Assembly: GCA_023525975.1 (NCBI GenBank)
Contig: CM042025.1
Location: 1,689,001 to 1,753,000 of the forward strand
DNA length: 64,000 bases
Reading direction: 5' to 3'
Origin: Smallanthus sonchifolius
Taxonomy: Eukaryota; Streptophyta; Magnoliopsida; Asterales; Asteraceae
Below, piece after piece: positions 34,001 through 46,776 of the stretch. A program made the translations under genes and the position numbers. Each line of letters starts with the position of its first letter. Within the stretch, counting starts at the first letter, position 1. The notes under the pieces were generated by a model. That model searched no databases. It was not told the DNA's origin and saw nothing but the letters and a program-made list of their open reading frames with translations.

Positions 34001-35859
34001 GAGTACAAAACCTATATTATTTTGAATTAAACCTGATGCAGTTACGGAAGCAATCAAATGGCTCAAAAATACTCAAGGATTACAAAAGCTTCAAACTCAA
34101 AGGTTTTTTGTAAATAAAATTCAATCTCTAAAAAATAATCCTCCAAAACTTCAAAACAAATAATACTTATAAATGTTTAACTCAATCCCACGTATGGATT
34201 GATACTAATCCCAAACAAAACGTAAAATAAAAAGATAATAATCCTTAATTTAGAAAAAAGATAAAGATTCAAATCTCCTTCAAACTTCTTGTCATTATCC
34301 GTATTCAACTCCAATTAAATCCACCGGGTCGTCGCCGGGTGCGGGTTAAGGTTCAATTAAATCTGATACTTCTACATCAAAACCATTTGGGAAGTTTTAT
34401 CTGTTCGGCACGTGAACTATTTCCTTTTCAACTAATTTTTTAAATTCAATTTGACATTTTAGAGATAAAACATAACCTGGGTTGACCCATTTATAAGTAA
34501 ACGGGTCGAAGGGGTACATCTACCAGCTAGATATATTCCAGCAAATGGAGAAACACACACTTCAGAGAAAATATAATATGTTTCAAGGCATTAAAAAGTC
34601 CATGATTTACAATATAATACATTATTTTTAATAAATTCCATATTTATGCAGGGCTACCTTGATCCCGAATACTTATTAACCCATAAGCTGACAACCAAGA
34701 GTGACGTCTATAGCCTTGGTATTGTATTTTTGGAGATCTTGACCAGTATGAAACCGATATCACATGGCAAAAATATCGTCCGTGAGGTACCTTTTTTTCT
34801 TTTATATATAGAATTTCCTTGGAGGTGGAAAATTAGGCGGGTCGGGCAGGTTGGGTAACGGGTCATCAAAATGGGTAGTTTTTTCATTTTTGTACTAGAC
34901 GAAACGGGTCAGATCGAATTGACGTGAAACACTTTTTTTCAGAAGCTCTGAACTTTTTTGTAAATAATTAGTGTGTCAAAAATGACTAAAGCTTATATTA
35001 TTTCAATAATTATCTTAATAATCTACAAATTGAGTTGAGAGGTTTTAAGTGTTAAAAATACAATTTGGGTGACCTTATCCGGTGACTTTTTTTTTTAACC
35101 TCATTTCTTTTTATTTTTACCCGTTTGATCCGCTAGAGATAAACATATCCAAAAATGACCCGTTCATAATAAATGTTCAAAATGGGTAATTTTTGGCACG
35201 GGATGAAATGGGTCATAACGGGTTGACCCGGACCACATTTGTGCAAAAGTTCTGAACTTATAAATACTCGGTGTGTCAAAAATGACAACATAATGATCTT
35301 AGTTATATACAAATGGAGTTAAGAGGTTCTGAACTTATAAATTGGGTGACTTGCAACGTGTTCGACCCATTTGACTTGTTTTCTTTTTAGCTAATTTTTC
35401 TGCATTTTACCCATTAAAGATAACCTATATCCCGAATTGACCCGTTCATTAGTAAATGGGTCGAAATCACCCCTGGCCCCTCTAAAATTCCCAGATAATC
35501 GAGATTTTTTTAAATAATAAATGCGCGTTGACTTTTTCCAGGTAAAAACAACTCATCAAACAGGAAGAATGTTCTCAATCATAGATAACAGAATGGGTTC
35601 ATACCCTTCTGAATGTGTTGAAAAGTTTCTATCTTTAGCTCTTTGGTGTGTCAATGACAAGCCTGAAAACAGGCCATCTATGTTAGAAGTGGTCCGTGAG
35701 CTTGAGCACATACTGGAAAAGATGCCTGAAACAAGTGTTGACTTTTCAGAGCCCGATTCAAACTATTTTGTGGAATCATCAACAACTTTTTATAGCTCAT
35801 CAAATGTCCAGGGAAGTGATCTTAGCAGTGGTAATAATCTCGCGGTTTATCCTCGTTGA
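28061..35859 (+). CDS. LRR receptor-like serine/threonine kinase, LRR VIII-1 type
   Basis: Twenty coding exons give 943 residues: 28061-28160, 28378-28528, 28621-28692, 28787-28858, 28958-29101, 29189-29260, 29776-29847, 29950-30021, 30144-30212, 30330-30398, 30898-30969, 31063-31149, 31316-31384, 31797-32311, 32391-32546, 32771-33054, 33146-33197, 33489-33739, 34652-34786 and 35542-35859. In order they encode a signal peptide (residues 1 to about 27), an N-terminal cap with WNKGDPC, about ten leucine-rich repeats and a Cys-containing juxtamembrane ectodomain. A transmembrane helix (VIITAVVVAVVCALLVSSVL) and the kinase follow. The kinase has GRGGYGKVYKG, VAIKR, HRDIKSTN, DFGLS and GTPGYLDPEY, all intact, so it is an RD kinase expected to be active. 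Many LRR exons are exactly 72 or 69 bp in the same phase, one repeat each, which is family-typical. It should perceive an apoplastic ligand at the plasma membrane; the ligand is unknown. A non-coding first exon probably ends at 27489. Confidence 0.93.
33760..34530. repeat. Dispersed CGGGTTGACCCG-type repeat in receptor-kinase intron 18
   Basis: Phrases such as GGGTCGGGTTGACGTGAA, AATAATTAGTGTGTTAAT and CATTTATAAGTAAACGGGTCGAA follow one another. Related copies are in intron 19 (34830-35110 and 35150-35485), intron 6 (29330-29700), intron 13 (31430-31750) and KH-gene introns (44120-44420, 40850-41060). I infer a non-autonomous element family; its termini are unclear. Confidence 0.5.
34830..35485. 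repeat. Two tandem copies of the CGGGTTGACCCG-type repeat in intron 19
   Basis: 34830-35110 and 35150-35485 each run from GGGTAATTTT..CGGGTTGAC through TCTGAACTT..GTGTGTCAAAAATGAC to a TTACCC..GATAA segment. The second copy ends with AAATGGGTCGAAATCACCCCTGG. They account for most of this intron. Confidence 0.55.
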
Positions 35860-36620
35860 TACATGAAATTTCGCCTGAAATGAACATGTGTTACAAATAC
35901 TAAAGACGTTGAAGAGAATGGTATGTTACGACATACCCGTAGAAGTGTTACAGAGTTGTATATTTGTATAGTCGGATGGCGATAGTGAAATAGTATGTTG
36001 TACATTAGAACTTAAGAATTTTCTTGTTCTTAAAAAAATGGAGTATGAAATGTAAATTTATACCTTTTTTTTAAAGGAATGCGCGATTTAAATATTTTTT
36101 TTGGGATGTTTGGATACATGTTTTGAAAGTGATTGTGTGAAATATTTGGATTTGATTCTATTGTTTATAGCTTAATGATCATATAAATAATGTTTGAGTT
36201 CGACAAATCTTTTTATCAATTCACATTAGATGATTGTTTATGGTAGTGTACTATTTGAGATTGTATCGATAAAATCCGATCTGTTTCTTGTATGCTTTTT
36301 TTTATTATAGACTAGCATGGTCTAAACGAGCTGAGTAGCACGTGAGCTACTCGACTGGCTCGTTAAAAGATTGAATCGAACTGAGCTTAAATGAGCCTAA
36401 GCCCGAGCCTCATTTTAGTAGTGGGCATGGCCGCATGGGATGGGTCGATTAGGTTATGGGCTAAAACCGAACCTATAACTGATGTTTAGGTTTTTAGATT
36501 CTCATAACCGATCAGTTTAACGATTCAGTTAAACGGTTATGATTCGGTTTTGATGCTTAACCCTACCTCATTTAATAAATGAGATCGAGTCCCAATATTT
36601 TTATTTTATATAATAATAGA
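35860..36620. other. Receptor-kinase 3' flank, no further gene
   Basis: The kinase 3' untranslated region probably occupies the first 200 bp or so. After about 36300 comes repeat-like sequence with GAGCTxxGAGC and ACCGATCAGTTTAACGATTC-type motifs. No open frame is supported. Confidence 0.4.
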
Positions 36621-36623
36621 TAA

Positions 36624-37250
36624 CTAGATGTTATACCAGCGCTTCGCGGCGGGTGTCGGGCAGATCGTTAATAAAATTTAAATGAAAATGTAGGCGCAAA
36701 GGTAAAAATATTGTTAATAAAAGAGAAACATAAAACTAAATAATAAAAAATTATAAAAAAAAACAAAATAAAAAAATTACCGGTTCGGGTCGTCGAAAAC
36801 CATAAAAGCGAATATCGATACAGGTTCAGATAATACCAATGCCGACGATGATATTGTTCGCTCATAATAGGTTCAGCTAGTCACGGTACCACAACGGTAA
36901 CGGCACTCGCTATAAGCAACGATAAAAAAACTCGATTTTGAATACAACTCCGTTTTAAAAAAAAATTATACCAGAATGTTGAGAAAAAAATAACTAAAAA
37001 CAGACGCGCCCTCCGTATTTTAAAAAAAGTTAACGAACGAAATTTATTAAAGGAAAAAAAATTAATAGAAAAAAAAGAGGTTAAAAGGATATATTATATA
37101 TAGCATATGGGTTTCAAATAAAAATATAAAAAAAATAATATTACGTGTCAGTTGAGGAATGGAAAGGTAACTATGGGATGGAAAGGTAACTATTCATTTA
37201 ACTTGTCTTCTAATCTATTTTTCTAATTACATAATAAATATTACTAAATA
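36624..37250 (-). mobile_element. Helitron-like element, 3' end at 36624 (minus strand)
   Basis: On the minus strand the sequence runs into CACCCGCCGCGAAGCG...TATAACATCTAG, a GC-rich near-hairpin followed by CTAG, which is the Helitron 3' signature. Internal sequence (about 36900-37080) is the reverse complement of motifs found in the tandem units at 37594-39433. The 5' TC end cannot be placed, so the right limit is approximate. No Rep/helicase coding is present. Confidence 0.55.
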
Positions 37251-37287
37251 CAAAACTATGATAATAACAGCTATATAATGCATATTT

Positions 37288-37289
<2 letters not shown>

Positions 37290-37320
<31 letters not shown>
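37290..37320. repeat. (TA)n microsatellite
   Basis: An uninterrupted TA run lies beside Helitron-like DNA. Confidence 0.9.
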
Positions 37321-37327
<7 letters not shown>

Positions 37328-37593
37328 ACTATATATATACACACATACACGTGTGTATAAATATATATATCCTATTATTAATATAAATATAAACAATTCT
37401 AATTCTAAGTAATATTTAAAAAGCAACTTATGTGAATAGTATTTTAATAAAAAAAATTTCAACTCTCATACTATATATATTATATATTTTTAACCCGTCT
37501 ACTTTTCTAATAACTTCGTTTCTCTGTTATAACTTTCGTTTTTTTACCTTTTCATTAAAAACGGAAAGCGCAACTTCCTTTAGTTTTATTTTG

Positions 37594-38518
37594 TCAACGT
37601 TCCGATATAAATTTTACTAAAAACGAAGTTTTATTCAAAAGCGAATATATTTTTTTTTCATACGCTATAGCGATTGTACGTAAGTTTTAGCCCCGCAAAC
37701 GAGCCGAACCAAATTCGACATTGTCCTCGCGTGTGTTCCAAGGGGAATCGTTTTAGCCCCTCATAGTATATATAATATACGCTTTTAACCCGTTTAGTTT
37801 TATATTAATTTCGTTTTCATGTGCTAACTTTCGTTCGTTAATTTTTTTTTTAAACGGAATGCGCGGTTTTCTTTGTTTTTTTTACCAACGTTCAGGTATA
37901 ACTTTTTTTTTAAAACGGAGTTATGCTAAAATTTGAGGGTTTTTTTCATGCGCTATAGCGAGTCTGCATTTCGATATTAAGTTTATCCACCCAAATGATC
38001 CTATCCCGATAACAACTACACACCCGCAGCGAAACGCGGGTGAAAAAAAATCTAGTTATGATAATAACAACTAAACAATGTATATTTTATTATATATATA
38101 CATATAAAATTATAATTATAAATATAAATATAAGTATCTTTATATGTAAAATAAAATAATCAAATATTCAATAAATAATAAAACAAGTTGACCTGAGTTT
38201 GAACTTGAAAAAGTATTAAAAGTAACTCAAATTTTAGATACAAAGCTCGAAACGAGTCACGCCGAGCTTAAACTTATACGAGCTCCTGTCCAATTCGTTT
38301 ACAAGACGACAAAAGCTATTAGGCATTAAATTACTAACCCTCTTTAAAAGGCAACGTCAGTGGCTATGATCAAAACCGATCAATCGAAAAACTGAACCAT
38401 TTGCGACTTTTAACTGAATTAACCGTACCGTCCTTAAATGACATATAACTTATGCTTCGAGTCTTGGGGAGTTGGGGGTGGGAGACTCATCCTAGATTAT
38501 CTAGGTATTGCCCATTTA
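37594..38518 (+). mobile_element. 925-bp tandem unit 1 with a Helitron 3' terminus
   Basis: The unit begins TCAACGTTCCGATATAAA and repeats at 38519 with few differences. Inside, the hairpin ACCCGC/GCGGGT (38022-38027, 38036-38041) is followed by A-rich sequence and CTAG ending at 38055, then T. That is a canonical non-autonomous Helitron 3' end. The sequence after CTAG (TATGATAATAACAACTA) resembles 37257-37275. Confidence 0.7.
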
Positions 38519-39433
38519 TCAACGTTCCGATATAAATTTTACTAAAAACGGAGTTTTATTTAAAAGCGAATATTTTTTTTTCATACGCTATAGCGATTGT
38601 ACGTAAGTTTTAGCCCCGCAAACGAGCCGAACCAAATTCGACAATGTCCTCGCGTGTGTTCCAAAGGGAATCGTTTTAGCCCCTCATAGTATATATAATT
38701 ACGCTTTTAACGGGTTTAGTTTTATATTAATTTCTTTTTCCTGTGCTAACTTTCATTCGTTAATTTTTTTTAAAAGGAATGCGCGGTTTTCTTTGTTTTT
38801 TTTGCCAACGTTCAGGTATAACTTTTTTTTAAAACGGAGTTATGCTAAAATTTGAGGGTTTTTTTCATGCGCTATAGCGAGTCTGCATTTCGATATTAAG
38901 TTTATCCATCCAAATGAGCCGACCTCCATAACAACCACACACCCGCAGCGAAGCGCGGGTGAAAAAAATCTAGTTATGATAATAACAACTAAACAATGTA
39001 TATTTTATTATATATACATATAAAATTATAATTATAAATATAAATATAAGTATCTTTATATGTAAAATAAAATAATCAAATATTCAATAAATAATAAACA
39101 AGTTGACCTGAGTTTGAACTTGAAAAAGTATTAAAAAGTAACTCAAATTTTAGATACAAAGCTCGAAACGAGTCACGCAGAGCTTAAACTTATACGAGCT
39201 CCTGTCCAATTCGTTTACAAGACGACAAAAGCTATTAGACATTAAATTACTAACCCTCTTTAAAAGGCAACGTCGGTGGCTATGATCAAAACCGATCAAT
39301 CGAAAAACTGAACCATTTGCGACTTTTAACTGAATTAACCGTACCGTCCTTAAATGACATATAACTTATGCTTCGAGTCTTGGGGAGTTGGGGTTGGGAG
39401 ACTCATCCTGGATTATCTAGGTATTGCCCATTC
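38519..39433 (+). mobile_element. Tandem unit 2 with a Helitron 3' terminus
   Basis: This is a near-identical copy of 37594-38518. Its terminal hairpin ACCCGC/GCGGGT is at 38941-38946 and 38955-38960, with CTAG ending at 38973. Both copies end in GATTATCTAGGTATTGCCCAT. Confidence 0.7.
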
Positions 39434-39871
39434 TATCCTAAATAATCTAGGTGGTGGTGTTAAAAAAAATATTTATTCAATAATTAAAAAACAAACTAAA
39501 AAACAATGATCTAAATCATATCAATCAATAAAATTTATATATTTATAATAATATTTATTATGTAACAACAATCTCACATGAATAAATTCAATAGATCTTA
39601 GTTTACAAATGCACAACCCAACAAACAAGAATAATGAATCATTCCTTACTCTACACTTTATACTCAATCCTATATCTACCATTCTATTTTTCTTTTTAAA
39701 CAAAAAAAAAAAAACCCAAAAAATTGAAAAAGAAACACTCTGGTCAGAAGAGTGAACCTATACATTTCAGTTTACATACATATGTATATATAGATGTATA
39801 CATACATAGATATACATATACATACACATATGGCTGTTTATGCAGTAGATTTCATGTTTTGATGTTACTAG

Positions 39872-42800
39872 TTAACGACCGGTTTTTGCACGTTTCATGC
39901 CACTTGTGTTGAAAGGTGACCCGCTGCCACTTGGCCCCGGACTCTCTTCTCGGAAATTTGAATTTAGCAATGCGAGCTCTCGTAATTGCTGCCTTTTAAT
40001 ATAATCTTCAGATTCATCCTGTAAATTCAGAAAACAATTTTAGAACATGGATAAGGAAAGCATGCATGATGAAAGTTTTACTGGTATACAATTGACTTTT
40101 AAGGTCAAGCAGACTACTTTACAAATCCGGGATTTTCCTGCAATTTTTTTATTTTTTTCAGGAATATTTTGATAATTTGTTCACAGCTTGTAATAAATAG
40201 AATAGATATAAACATGCTGTTAATTTCTTTAGGAAATTTTAATCAATCTTGAAGTCATAATGTAGCCCATTTGACTGAAAAGTCAAAGATCCAAGAAATC
40301 ATCCATTCGGTTATATTAATCGACAAGAAATCAATCAAAAAGTGCATGAAATACCATAGATAAAAAAATGGGAAATGATGTTAAAAATGTGAAGGAATGT
40401 ATAAAATTTGTGAATTTGCCAAACACAAGTTTGACTTCATGCTGCAGCTAATAAAGTTTATTGGTTAACATTTGACTTTTGAGGTCAAGTAGACAACTTT
40501 ACAAATTTTAGGTTTTCCTGCATTTTCAAAGATTTAGGGAATATTTGGATGGTTTATTCAAACATACAGAAAAAATAAGAGATTGAAGCATGTAGGTGTT
40601 AATTTCTTATGAAATTCTTCATCCATTTTAAAGTTATAAAGTAGCCCATTTGACTTCAAAAGTCAAAAAGTACAAGAAATGATCAACTTGTTTATATTAC
40701 TGGTCATATACTCGTACTTTAATTTTATATGTAAGGCAACATCAATAAATGCATCATAAAGTAAAAGAAATACTATCAAAGAAAAGACATCAAACCTAAC
40801 CCAAACACACTTAAAATCATAAAACTCGTAATTAAGTTTTAAAAGGGTTGTAATAAATGGGTTAAACGGGTCGTAAAGGGGCTGGCGGGTTGATCTCATA
40901 AAATATATTATTTTTTTTTTTCTAATTTCAAACAGGTTGGTCGACTTGTTTAATTAAAAGGGTTAAACAAGTCAACCCAAACACAACTCGTTCAATTTAA
41001 CGGGTTAAATAAATCAACCTGAAGAAGACCTCTTTATTAAAGAGGTTAGACATAATAACCCAAAACCTGATTATTTTGTGTCAAGATAGTAACTTATAAA
41101 AAATATACCACTGGTTTGAGTAACTCTTGAATGATTTCATGGGCCTGCCTAAGCCTTACATCAACAATGTTTGCAGGTAAATCAGCCTCAATTAAGATGT
41201 GAAGTGGCTCGTTTAAATGCTCATATCCAGGTCTACCCCTTAGCTTTTCTTCCTATAATGTGTAAGATATAAATAATCAAATATTAGGTTCAAGAAATAC
41301 TAGCTTAACAAAAAAAAGGATTAATTTCATAAAACAGTATCCAACTTTTGGTCCAATTTCTTGTTCAGATAACCAGTTTTGTTTTCGCGAGCAAAACCCG
41401 ACATTCTAAAAATATTATCTACGGTAATCTGTACAAGTTCCCGGGTCGAAATGCTGATGTGGCAAATGACATGTCAGTACTTTTGAAAAGGATTTACTCA
41501 CCACACCCTAATGATATAACTTTTTTTTTATTTTTTTTGTTTTTTATTTAAAGCGTAATTTCATTTTTCTTTTATAACTTTTAAAATTTAATGTTTTGTA
41601 CGAATTCGAATACACTGTTACAACATGTATATTTTTATCTGAATTTTGATATAAATTTTACCACAAACTAAACCATGTAAAATATAATATATTATATTGG
41701 ATACAACTTAGTTTGTGATAGAATTCATATCAAATATAGATAAAAATAAACACACCCAACCATGTATTTGAATTTATATAAAACATTATATACTAAAAGT
41801 TAGTTGTAAAAGAAAAAAAAATTGAAAAAAAACAAAAAAATAGTTACATCAACTCATCCAGGGGCGGATCTATGTAGAGGCGAGTACCCCTCAACTTTCG
41901 AAGCGTAGTGGGAATTTTCGACGCGCAGAGGGAATTTTTTTTTTTTTACCGTTTTATGTATGCAGATACCCCTGAACGAAATTTTAGATACCCCTGGATT
42001 TTTTTCCTAGATCCGCCACTGAACTCATCAATGGGTGTACTAGTAAATTGATGGGTGCAAATAGATTGAGCCTTTAGAAATTACTGGCTCTTATTCAAGT
42101 GGCACTATCAAGGTTGAAAATTACCTTAAACCCAACACTTTTAGAAGGTTGGGGTTTTTATGGGCAAAAACAAAGTTGGTTTCCTGAAATAGAAATTACA
42201 CCAAAGCCTCATAATAATCCCTCTATCCGAAAAGAATTATCCACCTACTTATTTTAGTTTGTCTAAAAAAAATGCCCACTTTCAAGGAGATTTATAAAAA
42301 TTTTCATCCTTTACACTTCTATCATATAAAAATGTTAATTGTACATTTCTAAAGTCATGTGCAATTCAAAAGGGTAATATTGACATGTTTTTTTTTCATG
42401 TGGACACTTATTTTAGGATAGAGGGAGTACATTTTTATGCAATTAACCTTTAAAGAAATCTTGAATTTTCAAATTTAAACTAGCATCACATAGGAGAACC
42501 TTGTCAGGATCCTTGATCGACCCTTTTCCTCGAATGTACACACGACAACCCGTTGTAGCTTCTATACGTTTTAGTGAATTGCCTCTAGGTCCAAGAAGCC
42601 GGCCAACAAAATTAAACTAAAACCCAAAGAGAATATGTCATTGAAGCATTTTTATTTTATGGGTTTCATTTACATGGTATGATCACGGTCTCATTTATTT
42701 TATATAAAGATATAAAAAAAAATGAGACCCACAAAACCAAGAAAAAGAATATAGGAAAATGATGTAGTTGAATGAAGGAAAATTGTACATTAAAGAAACC

Positions 42801-45603
42801 CATAGATTTTTGTTGAATTCACACATAAGTCGTTAGACTTTAGTTTTACGTGAATAAATTCCTAAATTTTTTAGAATTAAACAAAATAAGTCCTTTAAAT
42901 AAAGCTCAAAGATTTAATCATGTAAAAAAGGACTTCTTGGTTAGGTTTTGAAAGGTCCATATATTTAATTAGGGAAAAAGGGAACTTTATGTCAACAATA
43001 TAGTGGAGGGACTTTGTTTGTGAATTCAACAAAAGTACATAGCTTTTTACAAGTTAAGGGATTTAATTTGTGCAAAAATAAATTCTAGGGACTTCTGTGT
43101 GAATTCAACAAAAGTACATAGCTTTTTCTTGGTAATTTCACATTTCTAGTTTAGGGAACGTTTCTATGTTATAAGTTCATAATCAAATAAGTGAACGGGT
43201 TACCTGATTGTATTTGATTATAAACTTATAACATAGACCCTTAAATGTTGATTTTGAAACTATGTTTCCTATAATAAAAGCAAATTGAAAGTACACGCCT
43301 TTTGCGTGTAACTTATTCATGAATGAAACCTTTTTAAAACAAACAGAAAGTTGGATGATTTTCATTTGTGATTATAACTATTACAACTTTCTGAAAACTT
43401 ACATTAGGATAGGAATCAACAGGAATCTCAAACCGCAAGATTCTCTTCACAGTGAACGAACTAGGACTAGCCGGAGCTCCTTGCCAGTCCATTGTCATTC
43501 CATGGGGTCCACTTAACCTCTATCATGACACAAGATAGCATTAGTGAATTTTTTTTATCTTTTGTGGACTAAACTCATGATCTACAACTAAATAATGCTT
43601 CATTTGACAACACACACACAAAAAAAAAAAAAAAAAAACCTAATTAAGTGTCAAATTCCAATTAGGGGGTTTTGCGATTGTTTTTATTAAAATTTCTTAT
43701 ATGTTTACTCAATAAGCAGCTTGGATAAGTAATCCCAAACACCCTAAAAAAGCTTATTGTTATATCAATTCAATATGCTCAAAAGAAAAATGCTTCAAGT
43801 AATGGTTACAAATTTCTCATTGTAAGGTAAAAACCAAAACTTTGCACCCTAACTAGTGGCTCAGGCTTATAATGTTGAAATAAACATTAAGTTATAGCGT
43901 TTATTATATAATTACCTCTTGTCGAAAACCATTCCAGCCAGCAAGATCTGGAGAAGCCATGGGGCTCGGGCTTCTATGTCGCAACCTATCAAGCTCGTTA
44001 AACCCTTGGTTTGCCATACCAGAAGCCCTCAAGATTTCTGAAAAAGGGAAAAATAAATTGATGGTTAAAAGAAAATACACTCAAATCCTTGGGTTAGAAA
44101 TTGGTGTATTGTGTGACTACTCAAAACGGGTTCGGGTCAAAATGAGTACTTTTTTTTGTTAGGTTAGGTTGGCACGTGACCGCTTTTTGTGATATTTTTA
44201 AATTTCTCATAAGTTATTAGTTTGTCAATTGTGATTAGTTGGATTATAGAACTATATAATTTTGATAATAATTTAACTTTTTGAATAAAATGTTTAGGAG
44301 ATCTTATGGATTAAAAATACATTATGGGTGACTTCTGTCATGTGACCATATCCTTTAAGCTATTTTGCTTATTTTACCTATTAGAGATAAGACATATTTA
44401 CCGATTCATAAGTAATTAGTCGAAATTGTCACCTCTGGTCAAAATTGTACACGTAAAAATTTGATTACGGATAATTTGAGCCTGAACAATGTTTTGATCC
44501 TATTTCAAGGCTCAAATGAAACAAACTTAAACAAAAATATATCCCTATTTGTTCAATAATCTAACAACTTCAGTTTGCGGATTGCATTTATCTTGTGCAC
44601 AAGTAAATGAAGATGAGATGATGGGTACCATTTAAATGATCCATCTTAAATCAATAAAATCTAAGAGTCGTGTTTCGATAAGCCCATTCAACCATGGTGG
44701 AACAACTTGATGCCCTTAGCTAAACAATATTGAACATCAAAAGGTTCAACAGACAAAAAAATGTTTTTTTTTCTTTTTCTATATCCATCATAAAGCATAT
44801 ATTCCTCTATTGCCACACAAAAAATCATGGGTGCAAACAAAAGCCAACACATTTACACATTACATTAAAACTACCCTAATAATAATGGTAGAAACTAGTG
44901 TTCTTTAGTTAATACAAGGCTTCTTCAAGAATTAGGGGTGTTTGGATATAATATAATCTTCCTTATATGACTATTTAGGGGTCAAATAATAAGTTACAGG
45001 TAATCAGGAGTATCCAAACACTCAAAAGGGCATATTATTTTATCATCACAGCTTCAAACAGCAACACAAACACACCTGATTAACTGATTTTGGTCATTCC
45101 ATATCACATAATCACCAACTAACTTTAACAAGAAAAAGATAAAAAAAAAATCATTTTTACATGCACCATGCACTTATAGAACAGAAGCCCTATAGATTAA
45201 GATCCAAAAAATCAAACCTTGATTCAAGAGTCTGGTGCATATGGGAAGAATTTGAATAAAAGGCTGCAGCTTTTGATGTTCTGCCAATAATTCAGACAAA
45301 TATTGACTGAAAAACAAAGAATTAATTAACCCTAATCAAGATTACAAAAAAATACAAACTTTAAATTATATATCATCAAGGCAAATTACATAAGGATAGC
45401 AGGTAGACGGAGAAAAGTTGAGCAAAAAATGATTAAGAGGGTTAACATCAAAATTCCCAACTTTAAATTGAAATCAAAATACCCAACAAAAAAAACAGAG
45501 AATTAACATCAAAATTCACTAACCCATCAACATCTCCATGAGTTCTAATCTGTGGAGAGCCTGTTCTTGCTGGAGAAAAGTTGGGATTATACAAACCTGA
45601 CAT
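39872..45603 (-). CDS. Quaking-like KH-domain RNA-binding protein (STAR family, SPIN1-like)
   Basis: Seven exons on the minus strand, in transcript order, are 45603-45524, 45306-45218, 44037-43916, 43519-43403, 42616-42500, 41252-41109 and 40018-39872. They join in frame with GT-AG borders to 271 residues and a TAA stop, a usual size for this family. The N-terminus MSGLYNPNFSPARTGSPQ leads into a STAR homodimerisation stretch (YLSELLAEHQKLQPF, RLLNQEI). The single KH domain follows: FNFVGRLLGPRGNSLKRIE with its GPRG loop, then TGCRVYIRGKGSIKD and LHILIEADLPANIVDVRL. The C-terminus ends FNTSGMKRAKTGR, like a short nuclear signal. Such proteins bind single-stranded RNA in the nucleus and affect splicing or stability; SPIN1 of rice acts in flowering control. 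That role here is inference. Introns carry several MITEs. Confidence 0.94.
41859..42021. mobile_element. hAT-type MITE, 163 bp, 8-bp target duplication, KH-gene intron 5
   Basis: AACTCATC at 41851-41858 and 42022-42029 flanks inverted ends CAGGGGCGGATCTA (left) and CAGTGGCGGATCTA (right, reverse complement). It is the same family as the fragments at 18736 and 60487. Confidence 0.9.
42217..42427. mobile_element. Stowaway-like MITE, KH-gene intron 5
   Basis: TA dinucleotides flank inverted ends: ATCCCTCTATCCGAAAA on the left, and CTCCCTCTATCCTAAAA as the reverse complement on the right. CTCCCTC termini with a TA target are typical of Tc1/mariner-type Stowaway elements. Confidence 0.8.
43147..43245. 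repeat. Small foldback sequence, KH-gene intron 4
   Basis: TCTATGTTATAAGTTCATAA near 43163 pairs with TTATAAACTTATAACATAGA near 43219, with a loop of about 35 nt. It looks like a minimal foldback MITE; no target duplication was found. Confidence 0.55.
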
Positions 45604-46300
45604 GGGTTTCTTGTTTTGTGACCAAAATCCACCAAAAAAATGGTGGAAAATAAGAAGAAAAATGGAAAAAAGGGGTTTTTCAATCTTGCTGATATTAAGA
45701 GGGTAGCAAACAGAGTCCAGAAAGATCTGTCAAGTTGAGCAAAAAACTTGAGGCAATTATTTCCTTACTTATTTTATTTTGAAAATTATTTTAATATTGC
45801 ATTAATTGAAAAAAATATATTATTTTTGGGAGAAAAAGTTGTCAGGACTTTTGATTGATACTCTGTTTTAAGGTAAAAGGACAAAAAGAAATCAGAGAAT
45901 GCAACTATTCTTCCTCCATTCTCTTAGACTTCTATAATTTGCAATTATTTAAGAATAATTTTATATTAGAATTATTGTAATTTGCTTATTACGTTTATTA
46001 TTATAAATTTATTAGTAGTTTAATCTTAAGAATCACAAGTTTTCTGTTTCCAAAACATATTATTGATCTGTTACATGTTCATGAAAACAACAAGTTTTTA
46101 ACTTAACATGTGACTCAAATTATAAAAAATATAAATAAATCACTTGTTAGAAAATAAATATAATAATCTTATCTAATTTGATATTCTTTTAATCAAGCCT
46201 ATGTGGAAAATAAACATTTGAAGAGGATGTAAACACAAAGATATCATTAGTAAAAAGATTTTATTCACACATATATAGAGACCTCGAAGTTACCAAAAAT
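45604..46300. other. KH-gene 5' untranslated region and promoter side; intergenic
   Basis: The first 100 bp or so upstream of the KH start (on the minus strand) is an A/G-rich leader. Farther out the DNA is AT-rich with no open frame. I could not choose a TATA box. Confidence 0.4.
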
Positions 46301-46309
46301 TATATATAT

Positions 46310-46500
46310 TAGGTTAAACTCGTGTTTGACACGGGTTAAATAAATAAAAGATTAAATAGTTAGTAATGAAAATTTATGAATTATAAAGAAAATATTAAAT
46401 AAGGTTAAACTCGTGTTTGACACGGGTTAAATAAATAAAAGATTAAATAGTTAGTAATGAAGATTTATGAATTATAAAGAAAATATTAAACAGTGATTAA
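46310..46500 (-). mobile_element. Tandem 91-bp repeats with Helitron-like terminal hairpins
   Basis: AGGTTAAACTCGTGTTTGACACGGGTT at 46311 recurs at 46402 with the following 65 bp nearly unchanged. On the minus strand the first copy reads CCCGTGTCAAACACGAG then TTTAACCTAA before T. A hairpin ahead of CTAA fits a Helitron 3' end. The second copy has CTTA instead. Confidence 0.45.
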
Positions 46501-46776
46501 GATTTAAGAATTAATAAAGAAAATATTAAAAAATAGTGAAGATTTTGTAATTAATAAAGAAAATATAAGTAAAAATTATGTTTAACATTTTCACTTATAC
46601 ATAAACTAGCGTCTCGAGTTGTTTGTCAAATGAAACACGTTGGTTGGCTGTCCGTCCAAACCCACCAATAGGGCGTTATAACTGTTCACCCTCTCACATC
46701 ATAGTTTCAATTGTAGAGTTATAAATATATCTAAAATAGCATCTAATGAAATATAAGTAAAAACTTATTTTATATA

